Shown here: positions 9,997 through 19,470 of the stretch, piece after piece | How positions within the stretch are numbered: the stretch's first letter is position 1 | Layout: each line of letters begins with the position of its first letter | DNA from: an uncultured Treponema sp. | GTDB taxonomy: Bacteria > Spirochaetota > Spirochaetia > Treponematales > Treponemataceae | NCBI RefSeq assembly: GCF_945873775.1 | Contig: NZ_CAMCEC010000004.1 | Span: forward strand, 1 to 64,000 | Direction of reading: 5' to 3' | Length of the DNA stretch: 64,000 nucleotides | Made by a program: the position numbers and the translations under genes | The notes under the pieces: generated by a model | What the model was told of the DNA's origin: nothing | What the model saw: the letters and a program-made list of their open reading frames with translations, nothing else | Database searches by the model: none

Positions 9997-10010
9997 AAAC
10001 TAAACTTTAA

Positions 10011-10685
10011 ATGATTGAATTTTTATCTGAATATTTTCTAAGAATCAAAATCGGAAAACTTCTTGTTGTAATGCTTCAAAGCACTTGCGTTAGTTTGGAA
10101 GTTTTTTTTCTTACTCTGATTTTTTCTGTTCCGCTTGCGCTTTTTATTTGCTTTGGAAGAATGTCGGCTGTAAAAATTGTGGCTGGAGTTACAAATCTTT
10201 TTCTGCTGATAATCCGCGGAACTCCTCTCATGCTTCAGCTTATTTTTGTTTACTTTGCGCCCCAGATGATTTTTGGAATTGGCTTTGACAGATTTACAGC
10301 TGCAATTGTAGCGATGGTTATAAATTACGCGGCGTATTTTGCAGAAATTTACCGTGGAGGAATTCAGTCTATTCCGTTTGGCCAGTACGAGGCTGCGAAA
10401 GTTCTGGGCTTTACAAAAAATCAGACTTTTTTTCGCATTATAATTCCGCAGGTTGTAAAGCGAATAATTCCGCCGATGGGAAACGAAGTTATCACTCTTG
10501 TAAAAGACACTGCGCTTGTTCAGGTTTTGGGCGTGGCGGAACTTTTTCATGTTGCTCAGACTCAGAGCGGTCGGCTTGTTAGCGTTATGCCGCTTTTTAT
10601 TGCAGGCGTTTTTTATTTTATAATGAACTGGGCTGTTTCTAAAGCATTTGACTTTACGGAGAAAAAACTTGACTACTACAAATAG
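10011..10685 (+). CDS. amino-acid ABC transporter permease
   Basis: '[44 protein letters not shown]' HisM-type permease. Confidence 0.93.
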   Translation: MIEFLSEYFLRIKIGKLLVVMLQSTCVSLEVFFLTLIFSVPLALFICFGRMSAVKIVAGVTNLFLLIIRGTPLMLQLIFVYFAPQMIFGIGFDRFTAAIVAMVINYAAYFAEIYRGGIQSIPFGQYEAAKVLGFTKNQTFFRIIIPQVVKRIIPPMGNEVITLVKDTALVQVLGVAELFHVAQTQSGRLVSVMPLFIAGVFYFIMNWAVSKAFDFTEKKLDYYK

Positions 10686-11427
10686 TGAAATTATAAAAGT
10701 TGAAAATCTGAAAAAAAATTTTAGCGGACTAGAAGTTTTAAAGGGCGTTTCATTTTCTTTGCACAAGGGCGAAGTTCTTGGAATAATCGGTCCGAGCGGA
10801 AGCGGAAAGTCCACATTGCTTCGTTGTGTCTGTCAGCTTGAAAAAATTACGGACGGTTCAATTTCTATTTGCGGACAAAACATGGTTACGGACGGCGTTT
10901 ATGTCGATAAAAAAACTTTGAGAAAAATCGGCTTGAACGTTGGACTTGTGTTTCAGAATTTCAATCTTTTTCCACATTTTTCAGTTTTAAAGAATATTAC
11001 TGAGGCGCAGAGAGTTGTCCTTGGAAAAGAAAAGTCCGAAGCGGAAGAAACTGCGATTTCACTTTTGAAAAAAATGAATCTTGAGCAGAAAGCGTCGTGT
11101 TATCCTTGCGAACTTTCTGGCGGACAGCAGCAGCGTGTTTCTATTGCGCGCGCATTGGCACTTAAGCCTGAAGTTTTGTTTTTTGACGAGCCTACATCTG
11201 CTTTAGATCCTGAGCTTACTGGAGAAATTCTTGCTGTAATCCGTGAACTTGCCGAGGAAAAAATGACAATGGTTGTTGTTACTCATGAAATGTCTTTTGC
11301 CCGGGACACAAGCGACACAATTATTTTTATGGACGGCGGAGTTATTGTTGAGCAGGGAAAAGAAGTCATTGAAAATCCAAGGGAAGAACGCACAAAGCTT
11401 TTCTTGAAGCGTTTTAATGAAAAATAA
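10669..11427 (+). CDS. amino-acid ABC transporter ATP-binding protein
   Basis: Walker [10 protein letters not shown], signature [15 protein letters not shown], Walker [18 protein letters not shown] start with GGAG inside the permease 3' end. Confidence 0.94.
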   Translation: MTTTNSEIIKVENLKKNFSGLEVLKGVSFSLHKGEVLGIIGPSGSGKSTLLRCVCQLEKITDGSISICGQNMVTDGVYVDKKTLRKIGLNVGLVFQNFNLFPHFSVLKNITEAQRVVLGKEKSEAEETAISLLKKMNLEQKASCYPCELSGGQQQRVSIARALALKPEVLFFDEPTSALDPELTGEILAVIRELAEEKMTMVVVTHEMSFARDTSDTIIFMDGGVIVEQGKEVIENPREERTKLFLKRFNEK

Positions 11428-11496
11428 GTTTTTTGTGTTTTTAAGAAAAGCTATTGACAATATAAAGTGCTTTTTGATATGATATTATCACCTTTT

Positions 11497-11570
11497 GGGG
11501 TGTTAGCGAAGCTGGTTATCGCGCTGGCCTGTCACGCCGGAGACCACGAGTTCGAGTCTCGTACATCCCG
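11497..11570 (+). tRNA. tRNA-Asp (GTC)
   Basis: Acceptor GGGGTGT/ACATCCC, anticodon loop CTGTCAC, T-arm CGAG-TTCGAGT-CTCG, discriminator G. Confidence 0.95.
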
Positions 11571-11577
11571 AAGTCAA

Positions 11578-11608
11578 GCATCTGTTTTTATACAGGTGCT
11601 TTTTTTTT
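11578..11608 (+). terminator. Rho-independent terminator after tRNA-Asp
   Basis: GCATCTGT..ACAGGTGC followed by a long T run. Confidence 0.8.
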
Positions 11609-11641
11609 GCCTTGGTGCTATCATATTGTTGAGAGGAATTT

Positions 11642-13291
11642 ATGACAAATAAAGTTTACATAATCGGACACAGAAATCCCGATACTGATTCAGTTGTTGC
11701 GGCTGCTGCTTATGCAAGGCTCAAGCATCTTCTTGGAAAAAAAGAATACGTTGCTGCCCGCGCTGGAAAATTAGCTCCGCAGACAGAATATATTTTCAAG
11801 AGATTTAAAGTTGAGCCGCCTGAATATATTCCGGATTTGATTCCTAAAACTGAATATTACATGAGCGGAGAATATTCTTCTGTAGATCAGGATGTTCCGC
11901 TTTGGAATGCTGTGGACAAAATGATAAGCACAAATTCTTCTGTTCTTCCGATTGTCAATGTGGACGGAACTTATCAAGGACTTTTGAATTACAATGCGTT
12001 TGCCTTGAATTCATTTAAAATTCTAAGTCCGAAAAAAGATGACATTTTTTTAACAAGCATAAAGCTTATAGAAAAAACTTTGGGCGCAGTTCCGATTGTG
12101 GAATTTAACGCTGACGATTATTTTAAATGTTCTTTGATGGTTGGCGATGACGATGCTGATTCTTTTAAGAGCCTTCTTTCTGAGCACAAAAGTGAAAACA
12201 TTGTTGTTATTACAGGCGACCGTGAAGATATTCAGAAAATGTCAATTGAAGCAAAAGTGCGCGCGGTAATTGTTACCAAAGATTACGTTATAAAAAAAGA
12301 GCTTAGAGAACTTGCCCGCGAAAATAAAGTTTCAATTATTTCCGGCCATGACAGCACTGTTGCAACCGCGATGCTTGTAGAATATTCATCTCCTGTAAGT
12401 TCTATGGCTGACACGAAAATTCTTCCAGTGAAAGCAAGCGATACAGTGCAAAAAATCCGCGCCCAGCTTGCGCAAAGTCCCACCAGATGCTTGCCTGTTG
12501 TTGACGATGATTTTAAAGTTATCGGAATAATCAGTGAAAGCGATTTGCTGCACGAAGCGAATATTCAAGTTATTTTGGTTGATCACAATGAGCCGCAGCA
12601 GGCAGTTGAGGGAATTGAAAATTATATAATTCAGGAAATTATTGACCACCACAAAATAAATACGTTTGCAACCCGGATTCCAATTAATTTTATAAACAAG
12701 GCTGTCGGCTCAACAAGCACGATTATTGCGAATCTTTACCGCGAAAACAGAATTTCAATTCCGAAAGACATGGCTTCAATTCTTTTATGCGGAATTCTTA
12801 GCGACACTTTGATTCTTCAGTCTGCGACGACAACCGAATATGATGTTCTTACCGCTGAATATTTGAGCAACATTACCGAGCTTGACATAAAAACTTTGGG
12901 AAACGACATTATAAAAAGTGGAAGCCACATAGACGGACGTTCCGCGGAAGAAGTTGTGCATCAGGATATGAAAGAATATTCTGAAAACAAATTCAAATAT
13001 TCTGTGAGCCAGATAGAAGTTGACAGCACTCGTGAAATTGTTGAGCGCAAAAAAGAATTCCTTGATTGCCTTGAACAGGAACGAAAGTCGAAAGGAGCTT
13101 TATTCAGCGCGCTTCTTGTAACGGACATAACAAAATTGAGCTCGATAATGTTTTTGGCAAGCGATCCAAAATTTGAAGCCGTCATAAATTTCCCGAAACG
13201 TGATGAGCATATTTATTATATGAAAGATATTGTTTCGAGAAAAAAACAGCTGATTCCTTTGCTTTCTGAATTGACTGCAAAAGTGAATTAA
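11642..13291 (+). CDS. putative manganese-dependent inorganic diphosphatase with CBS and DRTGG domains
   Basis: 'IIGHRNPDTDSVVAAAAYA', 'LVDHNEPQQAVEGIENYIIQEIIDHHKI' (DHH family II PPase), internal CBS motif 'LPVVDDDFKVIGIISESDLL'. Confidence 0.92.
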   Translation: MTNKVYIIGHRNPDTDSVVAAAAYARLKHLLGKKEYVAARAGKLAPQTEYIFKRFKVEPPEYIPDLIPKTEYYMSGEYSSVDQDVPLWNAVDKMISTNSSVLPIVNVDGTYQGLLNYNAFALNSFKILSPKKDDIFLTSIKLIEKTLGAVPIVEFNADDYFKCSLMVGDDDADSFKSLLSEHKSENIVVITGDREDIQKMSIEAKVRAVIVTKDYVIKKELRELARENKVSIISGHDSTVATAMLVEYSSPVSSMADTKILPVKASDTVQKIRAQLAQSPTRCLPVVDDDFKVIGIISESDLLHEANIQVILVDHNEPQQAVEGIENYIIQEIIDHHKINTFATRIPINFINKAVGSTSTIIANLYRENRISIPKDMASILLCGILSDTLILQSATTTEYDVLTAEYLSNITELDIKTLGNDIIKSGSHIDGRSAEEVVHQDMKEYSENKFKYSVSQIEVDSTREIVERKKEFLDCLEQERKSKGALFSALLVTDITKLSSIMFLASDPKFEAVINFPKRDEHIYYMKDIVSRKKQLIPLLSELTAKVN

Positions 13292-13297
13292 AATTTT

Positions 13298-13651
13298 CTA
13301 CAGATATTTTTTTATTGTTTCTACGATTTTATTCTGAACCGGAAGAATTTCCTGAAGCTTTGCTTTTGCTTCTGGAATTTTTCCTTGGCGCAGAAAGTCT
13401 GTAATTTCAGTGTAAGATTTGTAAAGCGGAGTTACAGAAAGATTTCCTGCGTTTCCTTTTAATGTGTGCGACTTGGAAATTGCATTGCTAAGATTTCCAC
13501 TTGCGATGTCTTGCTCAATTCCGCTGTTCTGTTCAATTGAATCTGGAAATTTTTTCAGCATCATTTCCAAAAGCTGGCTGTTGCCCATAAACCGTTCGAG
13601 AGCAGAATCCATGTCGGCGCCAAGATTTTTCATCTCGTTTATCAAATCCAC
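13298..13651 (-). CDS. Hpt-domain protein
   Basis: 'SKSHTLKGNAGNLSVTPLYKSYTEI' histidine phosphotransfer motif. Confidence 0.75.
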   Translation of the reverse strand: MDLINEMKNLGADMDSALERFMGNSQLLEMMLKKFPDSIEQNSGIEQDIASGNLSNAISKSHTLKGNAGNLSVTPLYKSYTEITDFLRQGKIPEAKAKLQEILPVQNKIVETIKKYL

Positions 13652-13721
13652 AAAATCCCTCTAAGAAAAAAATTATTTTACTAGATTAAGTTTCAAGTTT
13701 TTGTAAAAGTAATTGCTAAAC

Positions 13722-13790
13722 TGTCATTCTCATGCTATGACACGAGAATCTTTGTAAATTTAGATTATCGGGTCAATCCCGATAATGACA
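13722..13790. repeat. composite element: two hairpin copies in inverted orientation
   Basis: TGTCATTCTCATG-CTATGA-CACGAGAATC ... GATTATCGGG-TCAAT-CCCGATAATGACA. Confidence 0.75.
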
Positions 13791-13947
13791 TTTAGAGTTT
13801 ATCAAAACAATGAAAATTTGTATCTGACATAATTATATATCAATTTTTTATTATTTCAAATTTATTTTTTGCTTGAATTTCCGGCTGAATATAACCTTGT
13901 GAAGTTTAGTTTGTTTTATTATATTAGTAAAAATTAATGAGGTTGAT

Positions 13948-14910
13948 ATGATTGAAGTTGAAAATGTGTCCAAGCTATTCGGAAATTTCCGGGCGGTAGA
14001 CGGCATAAGTTTTTCTATTCAGACTGGAGAAATTGTGGGACTGCTTGGTCCGAACGGCGCTGGAAAAACAACAACGATGCGAATGATTTCCGGTTTTCTT
14101 GAGCCTGATTCTGGAACTGTGAAAATTGACGGGCTTGATGTCTTGAAAAATCCGGTTGAAACAAAAAGAAAAATTGGATATATGCCGGAAAGTGCGCCGA
14201 TGTATTCCGACATGATTGTTGCTGATTATTTAAAATATATTGCTGAAATTGAAAATCAGAATCCTGCGGAAAAATGCCGGGAACTTGCCGAAGTCTGTGG
14301 ACTGAAAGAAGTCATGCACAAAAATATTGGAGAGCTTAGCCGCGGAAACAGGCAGCGCGTTGGTCTTGCCCATGCTCTTATGGGAAATCCTGAAATTCTT
14401 ATTCTTGATGAGCCGACAAGCGGACTTGATCCAAACCAAGTTTTGGAAGTGCGCAGTTTGATTAAGCAGATTGGAAAAACTCATACTGTAATTATTTCAA
14501 CGCATATTCTTAGCGAAGTTGAAATGCTTTGCGGAAGAGTTATTATTATTTCCGGCGGAAAAAAAGTTGCCGACAGTCCGACAGAAGAACTTCGTGAGCA
14601 TTTTGGAAATTCGTCTGAAGTCCAGATTTGTGTTTCCGGGGCTTCCACAGAAGAGGCTGAAAAAATATTCCGTGGAATAAATGGCGTTTCAAAAATTCAT
14701 TCAAGTTTAAATGATGGGAAAATTGAATTTAGAATTTCAGTTGAAAAAAACATTGAAGTTAGACCAGAACTTGCAAAGGCTTGCGTGCAGAACGGCTTGG
14801 AGCTTTTTGAAATGCAGCAGAAAAAGAACAGTCTTGAAGATGTGTTTAGAAGTTTAACTTCTGCACATGATTCTGAAAATGGAGTGTATGATAAAAATGA
14901 AGAAAAATAA
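13948..14910 (+). CDS. ABC transporter ATP-binding protein (GldA-like)
   Basis: 'GPNGAGKTTTMRMISGFLEPDSG', 'LSRGNRQRVGLAHALMGNPEILILDEPTSGLDPNQ'; followed by GldF- and GldG-like genes. Confidence 0.9.
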   Translation: MIEVENVSKLFGNFRAVDGISFSIQTGEIVGLLGPNGAGKTTTMRMISGFLEPDSGTVKIDGLDVLKNPVETKRKIGYMPESAPMYSDMIVADYLKYIAEIENQNPAEKCRELAEVCGLKEVMHKNIGELSRGNRQRVGLAHALMGNPEILILDEPTSGLDPNQVLEVRSLIKQIGKTHTVIISTHILSEVEMLCGRVIIISGGKKVADSPTEELREHFGNSSEVQICVSGASTEEAEKIFRGINGVSKIHSSLNDGKIEFRISVEKNIEVRPELAKACVQNGLELFEMQQKKNSLEDVFRSLTSAHDSENGVYDKNEEK

Positions 14911-15622
14911 ATCTTGGATAGTCATTATGAAACGGGAACTCTGCTCGTATTTTACAAGTCCTGTTGCTTACATTGTTGGCGCGTTGTTTCTTTTGTTCAG
15001 CGGATTTTTATTTTTTTCCACATTCTTTTTGGTGAATCGTCCTGAACTTAGAAATTTTTTTGAGTTGCTTCCTATATTGTTCAGTTTTTTTATTCCGGCT
15101 ATGACGATGCGAATTTTCAGCGAGGAAAAAAAGAGCGGAACAATGGAAACTTTGGTTACGCTGCCTGTTACAAATTTCGACATTGTTGCAGGAAAATATC
15201 TTGCAACTTTTGTTTCTAGCATTGCGCTTTTGATTCCGACTTTTTTTTATGTTGCAGCTTGCGCAATTTTTGCATCTTCGCGGATTGATTTTGGTCCTAT
15301 TGTCGGCGGATATTTAGGAGCAGTGCTTTTGGCTTCGGCTTTTTGTGCGATTGGAATTTTCGCTTCGTCTGTTACAAAAAATCAGATTATCGCATTTTTT
15401 CTTGCGTTTGCAATTTGTATTTTCCTTACGATGATTACAGTTTTTTCTGTTTTGCTTCCGGGAATTTTCGTTGGATTCGCTTCGTTCATTTCTTCCACGA
15501 GCCACTTTATGTCAATTTCGAGAGGCATAATTGATTCGCGCGATATTTTGTATTTTGTTTCTTTGACAGCAGTTTTTGTTTCTCTGACAGTCTGCGTAAT
15601 TTCAAATCAAAGGAAAGGTTGA
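14888..15622 (+). CDS. ABC-2 type permease (GldF-like)
   Basis: Six predicted TM stretches; 'MKRELCSYFTSPVAYIVGALFLLFSGFLFF', 'MRIFSEEKKSGTMETLVTLPVTNFDIVAGKYLA'. Confidence 0.85.
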   Translation: MIKMKKNKSWIVIMKRELCSYFTSPVAYIVGALFLLFSGFLFFSTFFLVNRPELRNFFELLPILFSFFIPAMTMRIFSEEKKSGTMETLVTLPVTNFDIVAGKYLATFVSSIALLIPTFFYVAACAIFASSRIDFGPIVGGYLGAVLLASAFCAIGIFASSVTKNQIIAFFLAFAICIFLTMITVFSVLLPGIFVGFASFISSTSHFMSISRGIIDSRDILYFVSLTAVFVSLTVCVISNQRKG

Positions 15623-15625
15623 AAA

Positions 15626-17692
15626 ATGAAAAAGGAAAATAAATTTATTTCATGGATAAAAAATCCTTCCGCGGACATCTGGCTTTTTATAGTTGCCGTT
15701 GTTCTTTTAAATCTTGTTGCTTCCCGCGCTTTTTTTAGAATCGACTTGACTGAATCCAAATCATATTCGCTTTCATCTTCGAGCAAGGAAATTGTAAAAA
15801 ATCTTGAAGAGCCGCTGAACGTAAAAATTTTCTTTTCTGCAAATCTTCCGTCGCCTTATTCGAATGTTGAGCAGTACGTAAAAGATATTTTAGCTGAATA
15901 CGGAAATTCCGCGAACAAAAATTTCAGCTGCGAATTTTTTGACATGGAAGATTACGACAACCAGAGAATTGCAAGATGCTACGGACTGAATCAAATTCAA
16001 ATCCGCGAGCTAAAGAATAATGAAGTCGGCTTGAAAAATGCGTTCATGGGAATTGTTCTTTCTTATGCGGACCAGATAGAAAAAATTGACGGCATTTCTT
16101 CAAGCGATGGATTGGAATATAAAATTACTTCCGCCATTGGAAAAATTATTTCCAGCACAAATATTCTTGCGGGACTTTCTGACAATGTAAAGCTTTCGCT
16201 TTACAAATCTGAATCGCTTGAGCAGTTTAATATTGCTGACTTTGAAAAAATTGACGATGAAGTTGGCAAGGCTTTTTCTGCGGCGAACAAAAAATTTAAA
16301 GGCCGGCTTGATTTTAAATCTGAAAATCCTGACTCTGAAACTTCTCTTGCGCTCGGAAAAAAATATGGAATCCAGTCAGTGTCTTGGAAAAATTCGGATG
16401 GCGAAATTGAATACGGAACAATCGGGCTTGTTGTTGAGTACGGCCAAAAAGTTCAAGTTGTTCCGCTTAGACTTACGAATGCAATTTTTCAGTATGTTGT
16501 TTCTGGGCTTGACGACTTGGAAGAAAATATTGAAGAGTGCGTGAAAACTGTTGTTTCAAAAACTGATGTGATTGCTTATGTTACGGGGCACGGCGAGCAT
16601 TCCCTTGAGGACAAAAACGATTCAATGTATTTGAAAACCCTTCTTGCTGACACTTATGATTTGCAGGAAGTAAATCTTCTGGAAAATGAAATTCCGATTT
16701 CTGCGCAGTCGCTTATTGTAAACGGTCCGAAAGAAAAATTTTCAGATGTGGAGCTTTATAAAATTGATCAGTTTGTTTTGCGCGGCGGAAACGCAATTTT
16801 CTTTGTTGATTCAATTGACGAGATTATGCCTTATGGCGAAATGGCTTATTACAGCCAGCCTGAATATGTTCCTGTTGAAAACGGACTTGAAAAACTTTTT
16901 GACAGCTACGGAATAAAAGTCGGCAGTGAATATGTTATGGACGAAAAATGTTTTTCCCAGCTAACCCAGCAGTATGGAAAACTTGACTTTTACTATACGC
17001 CTCTGATTCAGAAAAATTGCCTTGACCAGAAAAATCTTATATCAAAAAATCTTGGCAATATTTTCTTTCCGCAGACTTTTGAAATTGATATTTCTGGCGC
17101 AAAAGAAAACAAAGATGCAAAAGTTTCTGTCATTGCAAAAACTTCTGAAAAATCCTGGACTGTTCCTGTCGCAGAAAATTTTGTTTTAAGTCCTATGTCA
17201 ATTTTCCCTCCGAAAGAAGAAGATAAGTTCAGTTCTAAAAATGTTGCAGTTTTACTTGAAGGAAAATTTAAAAGCGCGTTTGAAAAATCTCCTCTTGAAA
17301 GTGATTCTGAAAATGTCTTGGCTGCAAAAAATCATTTGGACTCAAGCATTCAAAGTTCCAAAATATTTATTGCTTCTACATCTTGCATTGCAACCGCAAA
17401 GTTTGGTCTGCTTCAGGAAGATTCACAAACTCCAAATTCATATTTTGTCCGCAATGCAGTTGACTACATGAACGGCAAAGAAGATTTTTGCTCAATGCGC
17501 ACAAAGAACCTTTCGCTTAACACGCTCAAAATGTCTTCTGGAAAATTTGCGCTTGCAGTGAAATATTTTAATCAGGTTGGGCTTGCAGTTCTTGTAGCCT
17601 TGGGCGGACTTTGCGTGTTTGTTCTGCGCCGCCAGCACCGTGAAAAAATTCGAATGGCTTACGACCCGGAAGATCCACGGCAAAAACAATAA
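15626..17692 (+). CDS. GldG-like ABC-associated periplasmic protein
   Basis: 'RIDLTESKSYSLSSSSKEIVKNLEEPLNVKIFFSANLPSPY' and a C-terminal TM helix followed by a basic tail. Confidence 0.82.
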   Translation: MKKENKFISWIKNPSADIWLFIVAVVLLNLVASRAFFRIDLTESKSYSLSSSSKEIVKNLEEPLNVKIFFSANLPSPYSNVEQYVKDILAEYGNSANKNFSCEFFDMEDYDNQRIARCYGLNQIQIRELKNNEVGLKNAFMGIVLSYADQIEKIDGISSSDGLEYKITSAIGKIISSTNILAGLSDNVKLSLYKSESLEQFNIADFEKIDDEVGKAFSAANKKFKGRLDFKSENPDSETSLALGKKYGIQSVSWKNSDGEIEYGTIGLVVEYGQKVQVVPLRLTNAIFQYVVSGLDDLEENIEECVKTVVSKTDVIAYVTGHGEHSLEDKNDSMYLKTLLADTYDLQEVNLLENEIPISAQSLIVNGPKEKFSDVELYKIDQFVLRGGNAIFFVDSIDEIMPYGEMAYYSQPEYVPVENGLEKLFDSYGIKVGSEYVMDEKCFSQLTQQYGKLDFYYTPLIQKNCLDQKNLISKNLGNIFFPQTFEIDISGAKENKDAKVSVIAKTSEKSWTVPVAENFVLSPMSIFPPKEEDKFSSKNVAVLLEGKFKSAFEKSPLESDSENVLAAKNHLDSSIQSSKIFIASTSCIATAKFGLLQEDSQTPNSYFVRNAVDYMNGKEDFCSMRTKNLSLNTLKMSSGKFALAVKYFNQVGLAVLVALGGLCVFVLRRQHREKIRMAYDPEDPRQKQ

Positions 17693-17697
17693 TTTAA

Positions 17698-18252
17698 ATG
17701 GAGCTAGGAATGAAAAATATTTACACAAGAAAAATAGTTCTTCTTTCATCGATTGCAGTTCTGCTCGTGATTTACATTCTGCAGATTTCTTTTTTGGGCA
17801 GATCGAAAGTAAAGACCGTTTACACAAATGAAGAAATTGATTCTGTTGAAATAACAAAAAACGGCGGACACATTCTTTCTCTTAAAAAAGAAAATGAAAA
17901 ATGGCTTGTTGAAAATTTTCCTGCCATGGAAAACCGCGCGAACAGAATTGTGAATTCAGTTAACGAAATAAAAATTCTTTCAACAGTGTCTTATGATTTA
18001 AGCGACTTGGAACGCTACGGCTTGACTGATGAGAATGCTGTAAAAGTTGTGGCTTCTTCCGGCGGAAAAATTTTGCGCACTTTGTATGTGGGCAAAGACT
18101 CTGTTGCAGGAAGCCAGTGCTACGTGCGCCTCGATGACGAAAAGAAAATTTATCTTGCGCAAGGTTCATTGAAGTCAACTTTTGAAGTTTCCGTTGACGA
18201 AATAAAAGAAAAGCCCAAGACGGAAAATTCGCAAGAGGCAGAAGCTGAATAA
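17698..18252 (+). CDS. DUF4340-like protein
   Basis: N-terminal TM plus 'DSVEITKNGGHILSLKKENEKWLVENFPAMENRANRIVNSVNEIKIL'; linked to the Gld-like cassette. Confidence 0.75.
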   Translation: MELGMKNIYTRKIVLLSSIAVLLVIYILQISFLGRSKVKTVYTNEEIDSVEITKNGGHILSLKKENEKWLVENFPAMENRANRIVNSVNEIKILSTVSYDLSDLERYGLTDENAVKVVASSGGKILRTLYVGKDSVAGSQCYVRLDDEKKIYLAQGSLKSTFEVSVDEIKEKPKTENSQEAEAE

Positions 18253-18259
18253 AATCTTA

Positions 18260-19027
18260 TCACTTGAACAGCAGGGAAAGTTCTTCACTTGAAAGTTCTC
18301 TGCTGTCTCCCGGCGCAAGCTTTTCATCCAGCGCAAGGCTTCCGATTGAAATTCTTTTTAAGAAGATAACTTTGTTTCCTTGTGCGCTGAACATCCGCTT
18401 TACTTGATGAAATTTTCCTTCTGTTATTGTGAGGCGGCAGGAGTTTGCGCTGTTCCATTCCAAAATTGCCGGCCTTGAAATAAATTCCCTTTCATTTTTT
18501 TCAGGCGGAATAAAAAATCCTTCGCTGAATTTTTTTTCAAGGAATTTTCTTTGCTCTTCTGGTTCACTTTTTTCAAGCTCAACGTAGTAAGTTTTTTTTA
18601 CATGGAAAAGCGGATTTGCAAGGCTGTGCGAAAAGTCCCCGTTCGTTGTAAAAATCAAAAGACCTTCCGTGTCTGTGTCCAGCCGTCCAACCGTGTGAAT
18701 TTTTTGCAGCGAATTTTCTTTTGCATAGTAAAAATATTTTTGCGGAATAAAACTGTAGACCGTTTTGTAAAGCCCGTCGTCTTTTGTGGAGCAGATAGTT
18801 TTCGCCTTTTTGTTCATCATAAGATAGATGTCCGGCGCAAGATTTTTTCTGATTCCGTCTATGGAAATTTCATCCGCCGCCAAGTTCAGTCTGAATCCGC
18901 TTTCAAGAACTCTTGTGCCGTTTACGCATACATTGTGCTTCTGCAAAAGCCTGCGCACTCTTCTGTGCGTGCTGATTCCACGCCGGATAAAAACCGTGTC
19001 CAGCCGTTCCTTAAAAAGTCCGTCCAT
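18260..19027 (-). CDS. RsuA/RluB-family pseudouridine synthase
   Basis: S4-like N-terminus 'MDGLFKERLDTVFIRRGISTHRRVRRLLQKHNVCVNG', catalytic 'VGRLDTDTEGLLIFTTNGDFSHSLANP', 'KFHQVKRMF'; start placed at 19027, where a promoter abuts it. Confidence 0.88.
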   Translation of the reverse strand: MDGLFKERLDTVFIRRGISTHRRVRRLLQKHNVCVNGTRVLESGFRLNLAADEISIDGIRKNLAPDIYLMMNKKAKTICSTKDDGLYKTVYSFIPQKYFYYAKENSLQKIHTVGRLDTDTEGLLIFTTNGDFSHSLANPLFHVKKTYYVELEKSEPEEQRKFLEKKFSEGFFIPPEKNEREFISRPAILEWNSANSCRLTITEGKFHQVKRMFSAQGNKVIFLKRISIGSLALDEKLAPGDSRELSSEELSLLFK

Positions 19028-19034
19028 TTGCAAA

Positions 19035-19063
19035 AGTATATATGTGCGCTCCCAAAAAATCAA
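19035..19063 (-). promoter_or_regulatory. sigma-70-type promoter abutting the RsuA-family start codon
   Basis: TTGATT-N17-TATACT, 7 nt before ATG 19027 on the minus strand. Confidence 0.7.
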
Positions 19064-19098
19064 TTTTGTTTTTTTATGAAAAAAATGTTTTCCGTTTA

Positions 19099-19383
19099 TG
19101 AAATTTCTGCATTGTATGGCAAAACACATTTTCTGCGAATGAAATAATTTCACGCTTCGCCCAGTGTGTTTTCTGTCCGTGCGGAAAATTTCACGAGCCG
19201 CCCAACGCATTTTTTACTTGTGAAATTTCTGCATTGTACGGCAAAAGGCATTTTCTGCAAATGAAATTATTTCATGGCTTGCCCAGCACGTTTTTTTAGA
19301 ATGAAATTATTTCACAAGTTGGAAAAATCCGTTTTTTGGAAATGCAGGAATTTCATTCACTGCCCAAGCCGTTTTCGTGTTAA
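19099..19383. repeat. degenerate tandem array, seven units of 40-41 bp
   Basis: Units start at 19099, 19140, 19180, 19221, 19262, 19302 and 19343; consensus about TGAAATTATTTCAYGGCTTGCCCAGCACGTTTTCTGNAA. Confidence 0.75.
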
Positions 19384-19470
19384 GAAATGTATATTTTTAC
19401 AATCTGTGTGGCAATTTAAAGCTGCGCCGCCTCTCTTTTTTTTAGTTTCAAGCTGTGGTAAAATCATTTC

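Noticed and set aside
10038-10814. 258-aa minus-strand ORF opposite the ABC permease
   Set aside because: Antisense to a well-supported permease; composition (Lys/Asn/Ser-rich, no family motif) is typical of shadow ORFs in this codon bias.
11467-11652. 61-aa ORF upstream of the Mn-pyrophosphatase gene
   Set aside because: It reads straight through tRNA-Asp and its terminator; not a protein gene.
18551-19147. 198-aa plus-strand ORF opposite the RsuA-family gene
   Set aside because: Antisense shadow; runs into the 41-bp repeat array.
19099-19383. CRISPR array at the 41-bp repeats
   Set aside because: Units are degenerate and contiguous; no invariant repeat separated by unique spacers and no cas genes nearby.
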